Shown here: positions 11,301 through 20,310 of the stretch, one piece after another
Numbering within the stretch: position 1 is the first letter of the stretch
Layout of the letters: the number at the start of each line of letters is the position of its first letter
From: Reyranella sp. CPCC 100927
GTDB lineage: Bacteria; Pseudomonadota; Alphaproteobacteria; Reyranellales; Reyranellaceae
Direction of reading: 5' to 3'
NCBI RefSeq assembly: GCF_007859315.1
Contig: NZ_VOHA01000009.1
Coordinates: forward strand, 223,993 to 287,992
Length of the DNA: 64,000 bases
Program-made: the position numbers and the translations under genes
The notes under the pieces: generated by a model
What the model saw: only the letters and a program-made list of their open reading frames with translations
The model's database searches: none
Told to the model about the DNA's origin: nothing

Positions 11301-13126
11301 GTGATCAGCGACAGCTGCCGCCGACCCGCTTCTTTTCGCGCGCGCTGGACAGCCATGCGGCCGACGAGGATGGCGCCAGCAGCACCGCCGACGTCGAAAG
11401 CGTGCTGGGCCTGTGCGCCGCCAAGGGGCTGCCCGCCACCATGCTGCGCTGGCACTATCGCAGCCGGCACCAGTCGCTGATTGCGGTGTCGAACAAGCAG
11501 TTCTACGACAGCCGCCTGTTCATCGTGCCCAGCCCGCATACCCAGGCCGTCGGTCGCGGCCTGGTGTTTCACCATCTGCCGCACGGCATCTACGACCGCG
11601 GCGGTGCGCGCGACAACAAGGTCGAAGCCAGGGCCGTGGCCGAGGCGGTGATCGCGCATGTCAGGACCACGCCGGACAAGTCGCTGGGAGTCGGTACCTT
11701 TTCGATCGCGCAGCGCCGCGCCGTGCTCGATGCGCTGGAGGTGCTGCGGCGACAGAACCCGGCGCTCGAGCCGTTCTTCACCCGCGCCGGTGCCGAGCCG
11801 TTCTTCGTCAAGAACCTGGAGAACATCCAGGGTGATGAACGCGATGTGATCATGCTCTCGGTCGGCTACGGCCGCGACAAGGACGGCTATCTCGCCATGG
11901 CCTTCGGCCCGCTCAACGCCGAGGGCGGCGAGCGCCGCCTCAACGTGCTGATCACGCGCGCCAAGGAGCGCCTCGATCTGTTCAGCGCCTTGCGCGCCGA
12001 CGATATCGATCTCGCGCGCGCGCACAGTGCCGGCGTCGTCGCCTTCAAGGTCTTCCTGCAGTATGCCGAGCGCGGCGTGCTGGATGTCGCGCAGCCCACG
12101 GCGCGGGACGTCGCCTCGCCGTTCGAGCAGGAGGTGTTGGAAGCGGTACGACGCGAAGGATACGAGGTCCACCCGCAAGTCGGCATCGCCGGTTTCTTCA
12201 TCGATCTGGCCGTCGTCGATCCGCATCAGCCCAGCCGCTATCTGCTGGGCATCGAGTGCGACGGCGCTGCCTACCATGCGGCCCGTTCGGCGCGCGATCG
12301 GGACCGGCTACGCCAACTCGTTCTGGAACGCCATGGCTGGGTTCTGCACCGCATCTGGAGCACGGATTGGTGGCAACGGCCCGACGAGCAGCTGCGCCGG
12401 CTTGTCGCGCGCCTGCAGGAACTGAAAGCGGCATCGGCCGCAGCCGTGGCCGAGCAGCGCGCTGCGCGCGTCGTGGACCTGGCCCGTGTGATCGATGTCG
12501 TGGCGGAAGGCGTCGACGCTCCTGTACCGCCGCGCTTGCAGCGCATGGACGAGGCGCCGGCGGATGAAGCCTCGGCGGCATATGTCGAAACCGTCTTTGC
12601 CGTGCCGGCCGTTGAACTCGTCGATGCGCCGGTGTCCCAGCTGGCGACCTGCGTCGCCCGCGTGATCACGACGGAAGGGCCGATCGCGCGCGACGAGATC
12701 GTGACCCGCCTGCGTACGCTCTGGGGCTATCAGCGCGCCGGCGCGGCGATCCGCGGCGCTGTCGAGGCCGCGATCGCTGCCGTGCTGCGCGCCGGCGGCT
12801 GCGCCACCGAAGGCGCCTTCATCTGGCGGGCCGACCAGCCGGTGCGCGTGCGCGATCGCAGCGACGTGCAGCAGGAATCGTTGCGCCGCCTCGAGAACCT
12901 GCCGCCGCCGGAACTGCGCGCCGCCATCCTGGAGACGATCGACCGCAGCCTGGGCGCGGGCGATGCCGAACTGCCGCGCGCTGTGGCCGGCCTGTTGGGC
13001 GTGTCTTCATCGTCCGCGGCCTTCAAGGACGCCGTGGCCGTGGCAACCCAACACCTCGCCGCGGAAGGCCACATCGCGCGACACGGCGAGTTCTGGCGCG
13101 TCGCGATGGCGGACGCCGCGAAGTGA
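8306..13126 (+). CDS. DUF4011/DUF3320-type SF1 helicase with C-terminal PD-(D/E)xK (MTES_1575-like) nuclease
   Basis: A 1606-residue protein. Order: N-terminal DUF4011-like region (about 1-270, starting RQSLLDLSTSNRLLSL); Walker A GPPGTGKS at 346-353; a long helical insertion; Walker B VVDEASQ near 973-979; motif III GDQRQLPP near 998-1005; motif V/VI QGDERDVIMLSVG and NVLITRAKERL near 1175-1223; an MTES_1575/Vsr-like nuclease domain near 1270-1365 (FFIDLAVVD...GIECDGAAYHAARSARDRDR, then W..HRIWSTDWW); and a DUF3320-like C-terminal winged-helix region near 1440-1600. The fused helicase and nuclease suggest DNA or RNA surveillance. Related architectures occur in defence loci, but this gene stands alone with host-like GC. 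No signal peptide or membrane segment. Confidence 0.88.
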   Translation: MSIDIAAELRRARQSLLDLSTSNRLLSLPKPGGAARVVAVHDEKAAEVFRLLVVEKRTLSFLHDPAQTAAESARRRRGTGGDVLALPAPADGGDVDPDGSALAQPDENGDGEEGTARHRDTRLHTALSSERLQKRLFDLAYDARLLIEEQGVNILYFAIGTVRWRESDAPDVERRAPLLLIPVRLERKGAGSRFGMAWTEDEIVENISLRARLKNDYGIALPELPAVEELDIEAYVDAVARAIDGQTGWSVVADDMVLGLFSFAKYLMYRDLDADTWPQAAPLDRHPFIAALLGEGFPGAEPSFAGEERIDVDLPPERLAHVVDADGSQTIAIERARRGESLVVQGPPGTGKSQTIANMIAAAVRDGRSVLFVAEKMAALDVVKRRLDAVHVGDACLELHSHKANKRSLLAELKRTLELGRPVGAPDQGFFDRLQADRAALNAVPTALNEPIAPSDLTPHAVMGHLLRLRETASACRGLALPGAETWTQQQKADADGIVADLAARIARMGVPQQHAWRGVERSDLIASDRAHLADDISEARTTLTGLQDTAAGLALALSQPAPATLSDIQRLVSIAVAIGAAPDLDWAAIASPVWQASRAELDAVLDAGRVQGDAVRSVGDRVVDAAWSADLSSARQAIARAGHPLIAFLFDGAYRRGVRELASVTKEKPPRDRAERLSLLDALIAARQAQAVIARGEAIAAAAFGTRWAALRSDWPRLVAIRDWVSSHATLGLPENIRALYAGLPDRQAIVAQGDAVQAALTAVMRQLDDVVARLQLDLARAFGESSVMAVPLTGLAERLAAWHGDPEGLDVWRGYRVQERRAIETGLGDLVGRLGSGAAAPSMARDVLDHLYYDQLIRDFRRRLPVLASFDGDVHDARIGTFREADVKRIALAQLEAALAHYRDVPREPGGIGPLGIVRREIEKKSRHLPIRRLMQEAGAAVQAIKPVFMMSPLSVAQFLPPGALAFDVLVVDEASQVEPVDALGAIARCRQIVVVGDQRQLPPTRFFSRALDSHAADEDGASSTADVESVLGLCAAKGLPATMLRWHYRSRHQSLIAVSNKQFYDSRLFIVPSPHTQAVGRGLVFHHLPHGIYDRGGARDNKVEARAVAEAVIAHVRTTPDKSLGVGTFSIAQRRAVLDALEVLRRQNPALEPFFTRAGAEPFFVKNLENIQGDERDVIMLSVGYGRDKDGYLAMAFGPLNAEGGERRLNVLITRAKERLDLFSALRADDIDLARAHSAGVVAFKVFLQYAERGVLDVAQPTARDVASPFEQEVLEAVRREGYEVHPQVGIAGFFIDLAVVDPHQPSRYLLGIECDGAAYHAARSARDRDRLRQLVLERHGWVLHRIWSTDWWQRPDEQLRRLVARLQELKAASAAAVAEQRAARVVDLARVIDVVAEGVDAPVPPRLQRMDEAPADEASAAYVETVFAVPAVELVDAPVSQLATCVARVITTEGPIARDEIVTRLRTLWGYQRAGAAIRGAVEAAIAAVLRAGGCATEGAFIWRADQPVRVRDRSDVQQESLRRLENLPPPELRAAILETIDRSLGAGDAELPRAVAGLLGVSSSSAAFKDAVAVATQHLAAEGHIARHGEFWRVAMADAAK

Positions 13127-13195
13127 ACCCTCTCCCCACCGGGGCTGTCGGATTCACATTGTCGCTGCGATTGAACCGCGAGAAACACGATCATT

Positions 13196-13281
13196 CCTGG
13201 GAGCGCGGGCGTCCCGCCCGCTCATGTCGGGCGAAAGCAAAGCTTTCGCCTTGATGCGGGCGGGACGCCCGCGCTCCCAGG
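13196..13281. repeat. family C long inverted repeat
   Basis: A perfect 26-base stem (13196-13221 with 13256-13281) whose core reads GCGGGCGTCCCGCCCGC. It encloses a second hairpin, GGCGAAAG/CTTTCGCC. It sits between the convergent helicase-nuclease and GNAT genes. A second, less perfect copy is at 30826-30903. Confidence 0.9.
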
Positions 13282-13364
13282 GCTCGCTTCGCTCGCAATG
13301 ACAGCGAAACCGAGACGAGATGTGTGAATACAGCGGCCCGAGCGGAGAGAGGTCTAAGAGGTGC

Positions 13365-13925
13365 CTACCGCTTGCCCTCAATCGCCATGTAGATCGCCGG
13401 ACCATCGGGCGTGGTGATCTCGCCGCGGTTCTCGAAGCCGGCTTTCGCGAAGGCACGCAGCGAGGCCTTGTTGTCGGGGCTGGGATCGCCCTGGACACGC
13501 GCGACGCCGGGGATGTCGAGCAGATGGGCGGCGGCCAGGGACAGGCTGGCGCTGCCATAGCCTTGGCGCAGGGCATCGGCGGCACCGATGAACAGGTCGA
13601 GGCCGAACGTTTCGTGCGGCAGGTCGTGGCCGGTCCAGAAGGCGGTGTTGGTCGCGGCGTAGATCTGCAGGAAGCCGACCGCGCGGCCGCGCGCGATGAT
13701 GATGAACGGCGACATGTCGGCGTCGTCGATGTCGCGTACCATCGCCGGTAGCGCCACGTGCGGCGGATCCCAGCGCGCCGCGACGTGCGGCGTTGCCAGC
13801 CAGCGCGCGATCTGCGGCAGGTCGCCCAGCGCCAGCGCGCGCAGTGCGACATCGGGAAAGGCGGCGCGGGCGATGCGCCGATCTCTGAGTTTGCGGGGGA
13901 CAACAGGCGCGCTCTTGCGGGCCAT
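13365..13925 (-). CDS. GNAT family N-acetyltransferase
   Basis: A 186-residue acetyl-CoA-dependent acetyltransferase of the RimJ/AAC(6')-like layout. The N-terminal strand VALRALALGDLPQIARWLATPHV and the ..RGRAVGFLQIY strand lead to the acetyl-CoA pocket region GYGSASLSLAAAHLLDIPGV. The final core is VQGDPSPDNKASLRAFAKAGFENRG, which is the usual N..S...Y/F.K.GF motif. Acceptor unknown; some relatives acetylate aminoglycosides or N-terminal amines. It starts three bases after the aminopeptidase P stop on the same strand, so the two are probably one transcript. Confidence 0.88.
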   Translation of the reverse strand: MARKSAPVVPRKLRDRRIARAAFPDVALRALALGDLPQIARWLATPHVAARWDPPHVALPAMVRDIDDADMSPFIIIARGRAVGFLQIYAATNTAFWTGHDLPHETFGLDLFIGAADALRQGYGSASLSLAAAHLLDIPGVARVQGDPSPDNKASLRAFAKAGFENRGEITTPDGPAIYMAIEGKR

Positions 13926-13928
13926 GGT

Positions 13929-15947
13929 TCACACCGGGCGTGTCGCCTCATCGAGCCAGGCGCGGGCCTGAGCATCGACCTGCTGCCCAACCTCTTCACG
14001 CACGCGCGCGTGGTAGGTGTTGAGCCAGGCCCGCTCCGGTTCGCTCAGCAACGATGGCTCGATGCAGGTCACGTCGATGGGTGCCAGCGTCACCGTCTCG
14101 AACTCGAGGTAGGCGCGGTCGGCACCGTCGATCACCGCCTCGCGCACCACGACCAGGTTCTCGATTCGGATGCCGTACGCGCCGGCCTTGTAGTAGCCGG
14201 GCTCGTTGCTGACGATCATGCCCGGCCGCAGCGCCACGCTGTTGGCCATCTTCGAAATCCGGTGCGGGCCTTCGTGCACCGACAGATAGGCGCCGACGCC
14301 GTGGCCGGTACCGTGGTCGTAGTCCAGCCCGACCTGCCACAGATGGTAGCGCGCCAGCGCATCGAGCTGGCTGCCCGTGGTGCCGACCGGGAAGCGCGCC
14401 ATGGCGATCGCGATGTGACCCTTCAGCACCCGCGTGAAGCGGTCGCGTGCCTCGGCGCTGGGGGTGCCGATGGCGACCGTGCGCGTGATGTCGGTGGTGC
14501 CGTCGCGGTATTGGGCGCCCGAATCGACAAGATAGAGTTCGCCAGCCGTCAGTTTGCGCGCCGTGCGCGGTGTGGGGTGATAGTGCACGATGGCGCCGTT
14601 GGCGCCGGCACCGCTGATGGTATCGAAGCTGAGATCACGCAGCGCGCCGGTATCGGCACGGAATTGCTGCAGCTGCGTGGCGGCGGCGATTTCGTCGACG
14701 GTGCCGCCGGCAGCCGTCTGGGCGAGCCAGGCGAGGTAGCGCGTCACGGCGGCACCGTCGCGCTTATGGGCGGCGCGAACACCCTGCAGCTCGACATCGT
14801 TCTTGCAGGCCTTGGGCAGGGCGACGGGATCCATGTCGCGCACGACCTTGGCATGGGCTCCCAGCCGATCGAGCGCCCAGCGCGGGGCCGTGGCGGGATC
14901 GAGCCACAGCGTCGCGCCTTCGGCACCCAGCGTGGTGAGCGCGCCGCCCAGTGCTTCCGGCGGGCGCACGGCAACGCCGTTGCCCAGATGCGCGCGCGCC
15001 ATCGGCGTGAGCTTGCGCTGGTCGATGAACAGGTCGACGGCGCCATCCTTGCGCAGCAACGCGAAGCTCAGGGCAAACGGTGTGCGGGGCACGTCGCCGC
15101 CGCGGATGTTGAGCAACCACGCAATCGAGTCGGGCTGCGTCAGCAACACGGCATCGGCACCCTTGTCGGCCAGCAGCTTGGCAATGCGGGTCCGCTTGGT
15201 CTCGGCAGCCTCACCGGCCAGGTCGAGCGGTTGAGGCAATACCGGCGCCAGCGGTGGCGGCGGGCGATCGGGCCATACGGCATCGATGGGATTGCCGTCG
15301 ACGGCGACCAGCGTCGCGCCGGCCTTGGTGCAGGCTTGCGCCAGGCGGTCGGCATCGGCCAACCCGTGAAGCCAGGGATCGAAGCCGAAGCGAGCGCCCG
15401 GGGTGAGGTTGGAGGCCAGCCAGTCTGCGGGCGTGGTTTCCGGATAGGCCTGCGGCTGGAACAGGGTCGTGTCGACCTGATCGCGCACCTGCAGCGTATA
15501 GCGACCATCGACGAAGATCGCGCCCTTGTCGGCCAGTACGATAGCCCAGCCTGCCGAACCCGAGAAACCGGTGAGCCAGGCCAGCCGCAGTGCCGCCCGC
15601 GGCACATACTCACCCTGATGCTCGTCAGCGCGCGGCACGATGAAGCCGTCCAGCCCGCGACGCTGCAGTTCGGCCCGCAGCGCATCCAGGCGCGCTCGGG
15701 GCGGGATGGCGTCCGCGATGCCGTCGGGCTGTGCCGCCAGACGGGCGCGCAGGGCCAGGAGATCGTCAGCGCCTTGTTCGCCGACATAGGGCGCCACCAA
15801 CTCCAGCCATTCCGGCCCGGACAGGCTCTCGGGTGCGGCGGCGATGCCTTCCATCAACTGTTCGAAGTCGGCCGGAGAGGTTTTGGCCGCGCCGGGGGCC
15901 GCCAGCCGTTCCAGCAGGGCACGTGCGCCGTCATCGGGTGTGGTCAT
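13929..15947 (-). CDS. aminopeptidase P family (M24B) metallopeptidase
   Basis: A 672-residue Xaa-Pro aminopeptidase of the long, three-domain type. Two creatinase-like N-terminal domains are followed by a pita-bread catalytic domain. The five metal ligands can be placed: Asp in LVDSGAQY, Asp in GTTDITR, His in HGTGHGVG, Glu in SNEPGYY and Glu in FETVT. The N-terminal ~60 residues (LERLAAPGAAKTSPADFEQL...) precede the first domain and may be a lineage extension. It removes N-terminal residues before proline in the cytoplasm and is followed closely by the GNAT gene. Confidence 0.95.
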   Translation of the reverse strand: MTTPDDGARALLERLAAPGAAKTSPADFEQLMEGIAAAPESLSGPEWLELVAPYVGEQGADDLLALRARLAAQPDGIADAIPPRARLDALRAELQRRGLDGFIVPRADEHQGEYVPRAALRLAWLTGFSGSAGWAIVLADKGAIFVDGRYTLQVRDQVDTTLFQPQAYPETTPADWLASNLTPGARFGFDPWLHGLADADRLAQACTKAGATLVAVDGNPIDAVWPDRPPPPLAPVLPQPLDLAGEAAETKRTRIAKLLADKGADAVLLTQPDSIAWLLNIRGGDVPRTPFALSFALLRKDGAVDLFIDQRKLTPMARAHLGNGVAVRPPEALGGALTTLGAEGATLWLDPATAPRWALDRLGAHAKVVRDMDPVALPKACKNDVELQGVRAAHKRDGAAVTRYLAWLAQTAAGGTVDEIAAATQLQQFRADTGALRDLSFDTISGAGANGAIVHYHPTPRTARKLTAGELYLVDSGAQYRDGTTDITRTVAIGTPSAEARDRFTRVLKGHIAIAMARFPVGTTGSQLDALARYHLWQVGLDYDHGTGHGVGAYLSVHEGPHRISKMANSVALRPGMIVSNEPGYYKAGAYGIRIENLVVVREAVIDGADRAYLEFETVTLAPIDVTCIEPSLLSEPERAWLNTYHARVREEVGQQVDAQARAWLDEATRPV

Positions 15948-16285
15948 GAGCGGGTTCCGCTTGGAGTGACAATAATCATGTCTCGGCTTTGCTGCAGTGC
16001 GTCGTCAACTGGACATGGTTTCGGTCCCAGCATGTCCGAATTTTGCGTTGCGGACCATTGATTCAAGCATAAACGTACATTCTATCGAATATTCTTAGCA
16101 CTTTAATGCATCGTGAAGAAATTGCGTCCCGAAAATGGTTCTTCCATGCTGTCAGTGCATGGCTGAGCCGGGAATTTCGAACTAATCAGCAACGCCTCCG
16201 CTACCATATTGTGCGGTGCGGCATAAGTCGCACATCGGCGAAAGGAAATCGCCGGTGATAATCGCAGAAACAGGAGTACCTCGTC
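15948..16285. other. A/T-richer intergenic region upstream of DUF1127 gene
   Basis: 338 bases between two divergently read genes without a credible coding frame. It holds the promoters of both. Visible elements are a TGTGCG/CGCACA dyad at 16210-16234 and a small GGCGA/TCGCC hairpin just before the Shine-Dalgarno AGGAG (16272-16276). No further feature is supported. Confidence 0.6.
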
Positions 16286-16654
16286 ATGCACCCCCAGAAG
16301 CACACCGCGAACCAGGCAGCGGGTACCGCGCCGGCCGATGCGGGCTTCGGGTCGACCCGCACCGATCGGGCGATGATCGAACGTCAGGCGCGATTTGACC
16401 GCGCCGCGGTCATCGGTGGCTGGATCGGTGGCGGCATTGCCAAACTCGTCGCTTCCATCCGTACGGCCAACCGTCGCCGTCAGGCGATGGCGGAACTGGC
16501 CGCGCTCGACAACCGCATGCTGGCCGACATCGGCATCAGCCGCAGCGAAATCCGCGCAGCGGTGTCGGGTGCCAGCGGCTTCCTGCCGCGCGCGCTCAGC
16601 ACCTCGGCCATGACGCCGTCACTGAACGACGACAGCCTGAACCGCGCTGCCTGA
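16286..16654 (+). CDS. DUF1127 (YjiS-like) domain protein
   Basis: A 122-residue protein whose residues about 55-90 match DUF1127: hydrophobic/basic helix then RRRQAMAELAALDNRMLADI and GISRSEI. DUF1127 proteins are small Arg-rich proteins common in Alphaproteobacteria, some linked to RNA turnover and phosphate or carbon regulation. An N-terminal extension with a Gly-rich short segment (AAVIGGWIGGGIAKLV) precedes the domain. The ATG has AGGAG 9 bases upstream, and a strong intrinsic terminator follows, so this is a monocistronic unit. Confidence 0.88.
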   Translation: MHPQKHTANQAAGTAPADAGFGSTRTDRAMIERQARFDRAAVIGGWIGGGIAKLVASIRTANRRRQAMAELAALDNRMLADIGISRSEIRAAVSGASGFLPRALSTSAMTPSLNDDSLNRAA

Positions 16655-16682
16655 GCAGCGTCAGTCTTTCTCCCTCGACTCG

Positions 16683-16714
16683 ACGGCCGGCGGCACCACC
16701 GCCGGCCGTTTTTT
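16683..16714 (+). terminator. intrinsic terminator of DUF1127 gene
   Basis: A perfect 11-base G/C stem, ACGGCCGGCGG/CCGCCGGCCGT, with a five-base loop. It is followed by a six-T run (16709-16714). It is the only classical rho-independent terminator I see in the window. Confidence 0.93.
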
Positions 16715-16760
16715 ATTGTCCCTCTCCCCACTGCGTGGGGAGGATTGTCCGAGCGTGGCT

Positions 16761-17675
16761 TCAGAGTGGCCGCCGCAACGCCAATGTCGGCCACTGCGCG
16801 CCGCCGGTCTCGTGCACGACCCGATCGACGACGGCGAAGCCGTACGGCGCATAGCCGGCAACGACCTCATCCTCCTGCTCGGCCAGCAGGCCGGCCAGCA
16901 CCAGGGTTGCGCCGGGTGCCGCCGCGGCGGCGAACGACGGCGCCAGGTCGATCAGCGGTTGCGCCAGGATGTTGGCGACGATCAGGTCATAGGGTGCCGC
17001 GGCTGCGAGCACCGGCGCGGCGAGTCCCTCGGCAACGTGGAACGTGCACAGATCGGCGGCGCCGTTGAGCGCCGCGTTGTCGCGCGCCACCGCCACGGCC
17101 TCGGGGTCGTTGTCGCTGCCCAGCAGCGGACGGCGCCACAGCTTGCCCATGGCGATGGCAAGGATGCCGCTGCCGCAGCCGACATCGATGGCGCGCCGGG
17201 TTTTCCGTGGATCCAGCCGCCCGATGACCTCCAGGCAGCCGCGTGTCGTGGCATGCGTGCCGGTACCGAATGCCAATCCGGCATCGATGCACAGCGTCAC
17301 CGCGTCGGCCGCCGGCTGGCCGCGATCGTGCGAGGGATGCACCCAGAAGGGTCCCACGGCAAACGGCTGGAACGAGCGCTGATTCTCCGCCACCCAGTCG
17401 GTGTCGGGCAGCAGTTCGAACGTCGGCGTCAGTGTCGCGATGCCGGCGATCCGCGCCGCCGCGACGAAGGCGGCGGTGATCCGTGCGCGCAGGTCGGCAT
17501 CGGGACCCTCGCCACCGTCGCTAGAACCGAACACGTCACTGCGCCACGGGCCGTCGCGCGACACTTCGACGGTGGAGACGATCAGCGTGTCGTCGACCAG
17601 CGCCTCGGCCAGCGCTGCATCGAAGCGCGCGGCGGCCGCGGCGGGCACGGTGGCGGAAACTTTCCAGGCACTCAT
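16761..17675 (-). CDS. prmA: ribosomal protein L11 methyltransferase PrmA
   Basis: A 304-residue SAM-dependent methyltransferase. The N-terminal ~100 residues form the L11-binding substrate domain. The catalytic domain has the PrmA hallmarks GLAFGTGTHATTRGCLE, the SAM motif DVGCGSGILAIA and motif IV VANILAQPLI. The length agrees with the family (about 290-300). It trimethylates L11 at N-terminus and Lys side chains. It lies 12 bases after the SDR gene and likely shares its transcript. Confidence 0.95.
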   Translation of the reverse strand: MSAWKVSATVPAAAAARFDAALAEALVDDTLIVSTVEVSRDGPWRSDVFGSSDGGEGPDADLRARITAAFVAAARIAGIATLTPTFELLPDTDWVAENQRSFQPFAVGPFWVHPSHDRGQPAADAVTLCIDAGLAFGTGTHATTRGCLEVIGRLDPRKTRRAIDVGCGSGILAIAMGKLWRRPLLGSDNDPEAVAVARDNAALNGAADLCTFHVAEGLAAPVLAAAAPYDLIVANILAQPLIDLAPSFAAAAAPGATLVLAGLLAEQEDEVVAGYAPYGFAVVDRVVHETGGAQWPTLALRRPL

Positions 17676-17687
17676 GCGCCGGATCCG

Positions 17688-18428
17688 TCAAATGAAGTGC
17701 ATGCCACCGTTCACCTGAATTGTCTGTCCGGTCATGTAGGCGTTGCTGATCACCATCAGTGTGGCCTGCGCCACCTCTTCGGGCGTGCCCAGGCGGCCCA
17801 GCGGCACGCGCGCGGCACGCTCCTGGCGATTGTCGCCGATCATGTCGGTCTCGATCAAGGATGGCGCCACGGCATTGACGGTGATGCCCTCCTTGGCGAC
17901 GCGCGTGCTGTAACCACGCGTCAGGCCTTCCATGCCGGCCTTCGAGGCGTTGTAGTGCACGCCAACGATGCCGCTGCCGCGCGCCGCGCCCGATGTGATG
18001 TTGACGATGCGGCCCCAGCGCCGGGCGCGCATGCCCGGTAGCACCGCCTGGGTGCACAGGAACGCCGACTTCAGGTTCACCGCGATGGTGCGATCGAAGT
18101 CGGCTTCGCTGAGGTCGTCCAGCCCGCGCGCGATGCCGATGCCGGCGTTGTTGACCAGCACATCGATGGGCCCGAACTCGGCCTCGACCTGGCGTACCAT
18201 CGCGGCGACGGCGCCGCTGTCGGCGACATCGGCCGCGCAGGCGATGGCGCGCCCGCCGCTGCCGCGGATGGCGTCGACGACCGCCTGCGCCTGGGTGGTG
18301 CGGCTGTGGTAGTTCACGACCACGGCAGCGCCGGCCTCGGCCAGTACAAGCGCGATGGCCTTGCCAATGCCGCGCGAGGCGCCGGTGACCAGCGCCACGC
18401 GGCCGGTGAGGTCAGGATGCAGGCTCAT
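17688..18428 (-). CDS. SDR family oxidoreductase (FabG-like)
   Basis: A 246-residue classical SDR. TGASRGIG cofactor motif near residue 13, NNAGIGIA near 89, Ser in NITSGAARG and the HYNASK active-site dyad near 155. The C-terminus TGQTIQVNGGMHFI is FabG-like. The cofactor is probably NADPH because the second strand reads NYHSRTTQA with a basic residue after it. I chose the ATG at 18428; eleven codons upstream remain open but have no ribosome site. Probably a 3-oxoacyl reductase or related ketoreductase; it is not in a fatty-acid cluster, so the substrate stays open. Confidence 0.9.
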   Translation of the reverse strand: MSLHPDLTGRVALVTGASRGIGKAIALVLAEAGAAVVVNYHSRTTQAQAVVDAIRGSGGRAIACAADVADSGAVAAMVRQVEAEFGPIDVLVNNAGIGIARGLDDLSEADFDRTIAVNLKSAFLCTQAVLPGMRARRWGRIVNITSGAARGSGIVGVHYNASKAGMEGLTRGYSTRVAKEGITVNAVAPSLIETDMIGDNRQERAARVPLGRLGTPEEVAQATLMVISNAYMTGQTIQVNGGMHFI

Positions 18429-18484
18429 CGTGTCTCCGCTCTTGGGGCAAGGCGATCGCATATGAGATGCGGCGCTGCTTTTCT

Positions 18485-18510
18485 CCTCTCCCCGCTCTCA
18501 CGGGGAGAGG
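18485..18510. repeat. family D hairpin
   Basis: A perfect 10-base stem, CCTCTCCCCG/CGGGGAGAGG, with a six-base loop, between the histidine phosphatase and the SDR. It resembles the C/T-rich hairpins at 6271, 28554 and 48370. Confidence 0.75.
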
Positions 18511-18539
18511 GGTGAACAGTGCCATATCCGACCGGATTC

Positions 18540-19117
18540 TCAGCGTGGTGGCACCGGCAAGCGTCCGATCTCCCGTGGTGCGCCGTCGGCCTGCGGTGCC
18601 ACGACGACGATCTCGCCGGCGGCCGGATTGTAGCCGATCAGTGCCTGGATATTGGCGCCGTGGGTGACGACCAGCAGTGTGCCTGGTCCTTTCCAGTCCC
18701 GTATGATGGCGCGGGCGCCAGGGGCCAGCGCATCGCGGCGGTCGCTCAGCACGACGGCGTTGCTGAAGGTCGGTTCGATCTCGACGCGGCCCACGTCCAT
18801 CAAGGTCGCGGTATCGATGCAGCGACACCAGGGCGAACTCACGACGCGACCCAGGCGCGCACCCTGTGTCTTGAGCCGGGCACCGACCGCCGCCGCATCG
18901 GCGCGGCCCTGGGCGCTGAGGTTGCGCTGCGTCGAGCAGTCGTCGAGCCGCCAGTCCGGCGGGTCGCCAAAACCGGGCGCGTCGGCATGCCGCATCAGCG
19001 CGACGTGACCATCCCCGCGCAGCGCCACCCAGGCTGCCTCCTCGCTGGCGGCAGCCGGCAGGATGTACAGCAGCAACGACAGCAGGACGGCGAACGTGCG
19101 CGTCACGGGCCGAGACC

Positions 19118-19121
<4 letters not shown>
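18540..19121 (-). CDS. secreted histidine phosphatase family protein
   Basis: A 193-residue member of the phosphoglycerate-mutase/acid-phosphatase branch. An N-terminal signal (VTRTFAVLLSLLLYILPAAAS) suggests export. The catalytic pocket is present: VALMRHADAPG supplies the His nucleophile in the RHA variant of RHG, with Arg in SSPWCRCIDTA and the second His in VVTHGANI. The start is a GTG whose bases overlap the aldo/keto reductase TGA stop (GTGA), so translation is probably coupled. The substrate is unknown; periplasmic phosphate esters are likely. Confidence 0.85.
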
Positions 19122-20149
<1,028 letters not shown>

Positions 20150-20196
20150 GAGCCAACGCCTCCGGATGAAGGTCTTTGTGGTGGTTTGGTCAAACT

Positions 20197-20275
20197 GTCA
20201 TCCCGAGCGTAGCGAGGGATCTCCCGCGAGGGTAGACTCCATTTCAAGGAGATCCCTCGCTACGCTCGGGATGAC
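20197..20275. repeat. family A inverted repeat (perfect 27-base arms)
   Basis: Arms at 20197-20223 and 20249-20275 are exact reverse complements, with core CCCGAGCGTAGCGAGGGAT and a 25-base loop. It lies between two minus-strand genes. Other copies are at 34457, 36993 and, more degenerate, 27459; a related A' version is at 26108, 41082 and 44427. Confidence 0.92.
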
Positions 20276-20310
20276 GTGCCTGAGCCACCGCAAGGTCGTT
20301 CGCGGTGTTG

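Noticed and set aside
8687..12277. Long minus-strand open frames inside the helicase-nuclease gene
   Set aside because: High-GC shadow frames opposite a 1606-codon gene with intact motifs; no ribosome sites and no recognisable domains.
13758..16061. 767-codon plus-strand frame opposite the aminopeptidase P and GNAT genes
   Set aside because: Composition is Gln/Arg/His-rich and patternless; the minus-strand genes have all metal ligands and acetyl-CoA motifs.
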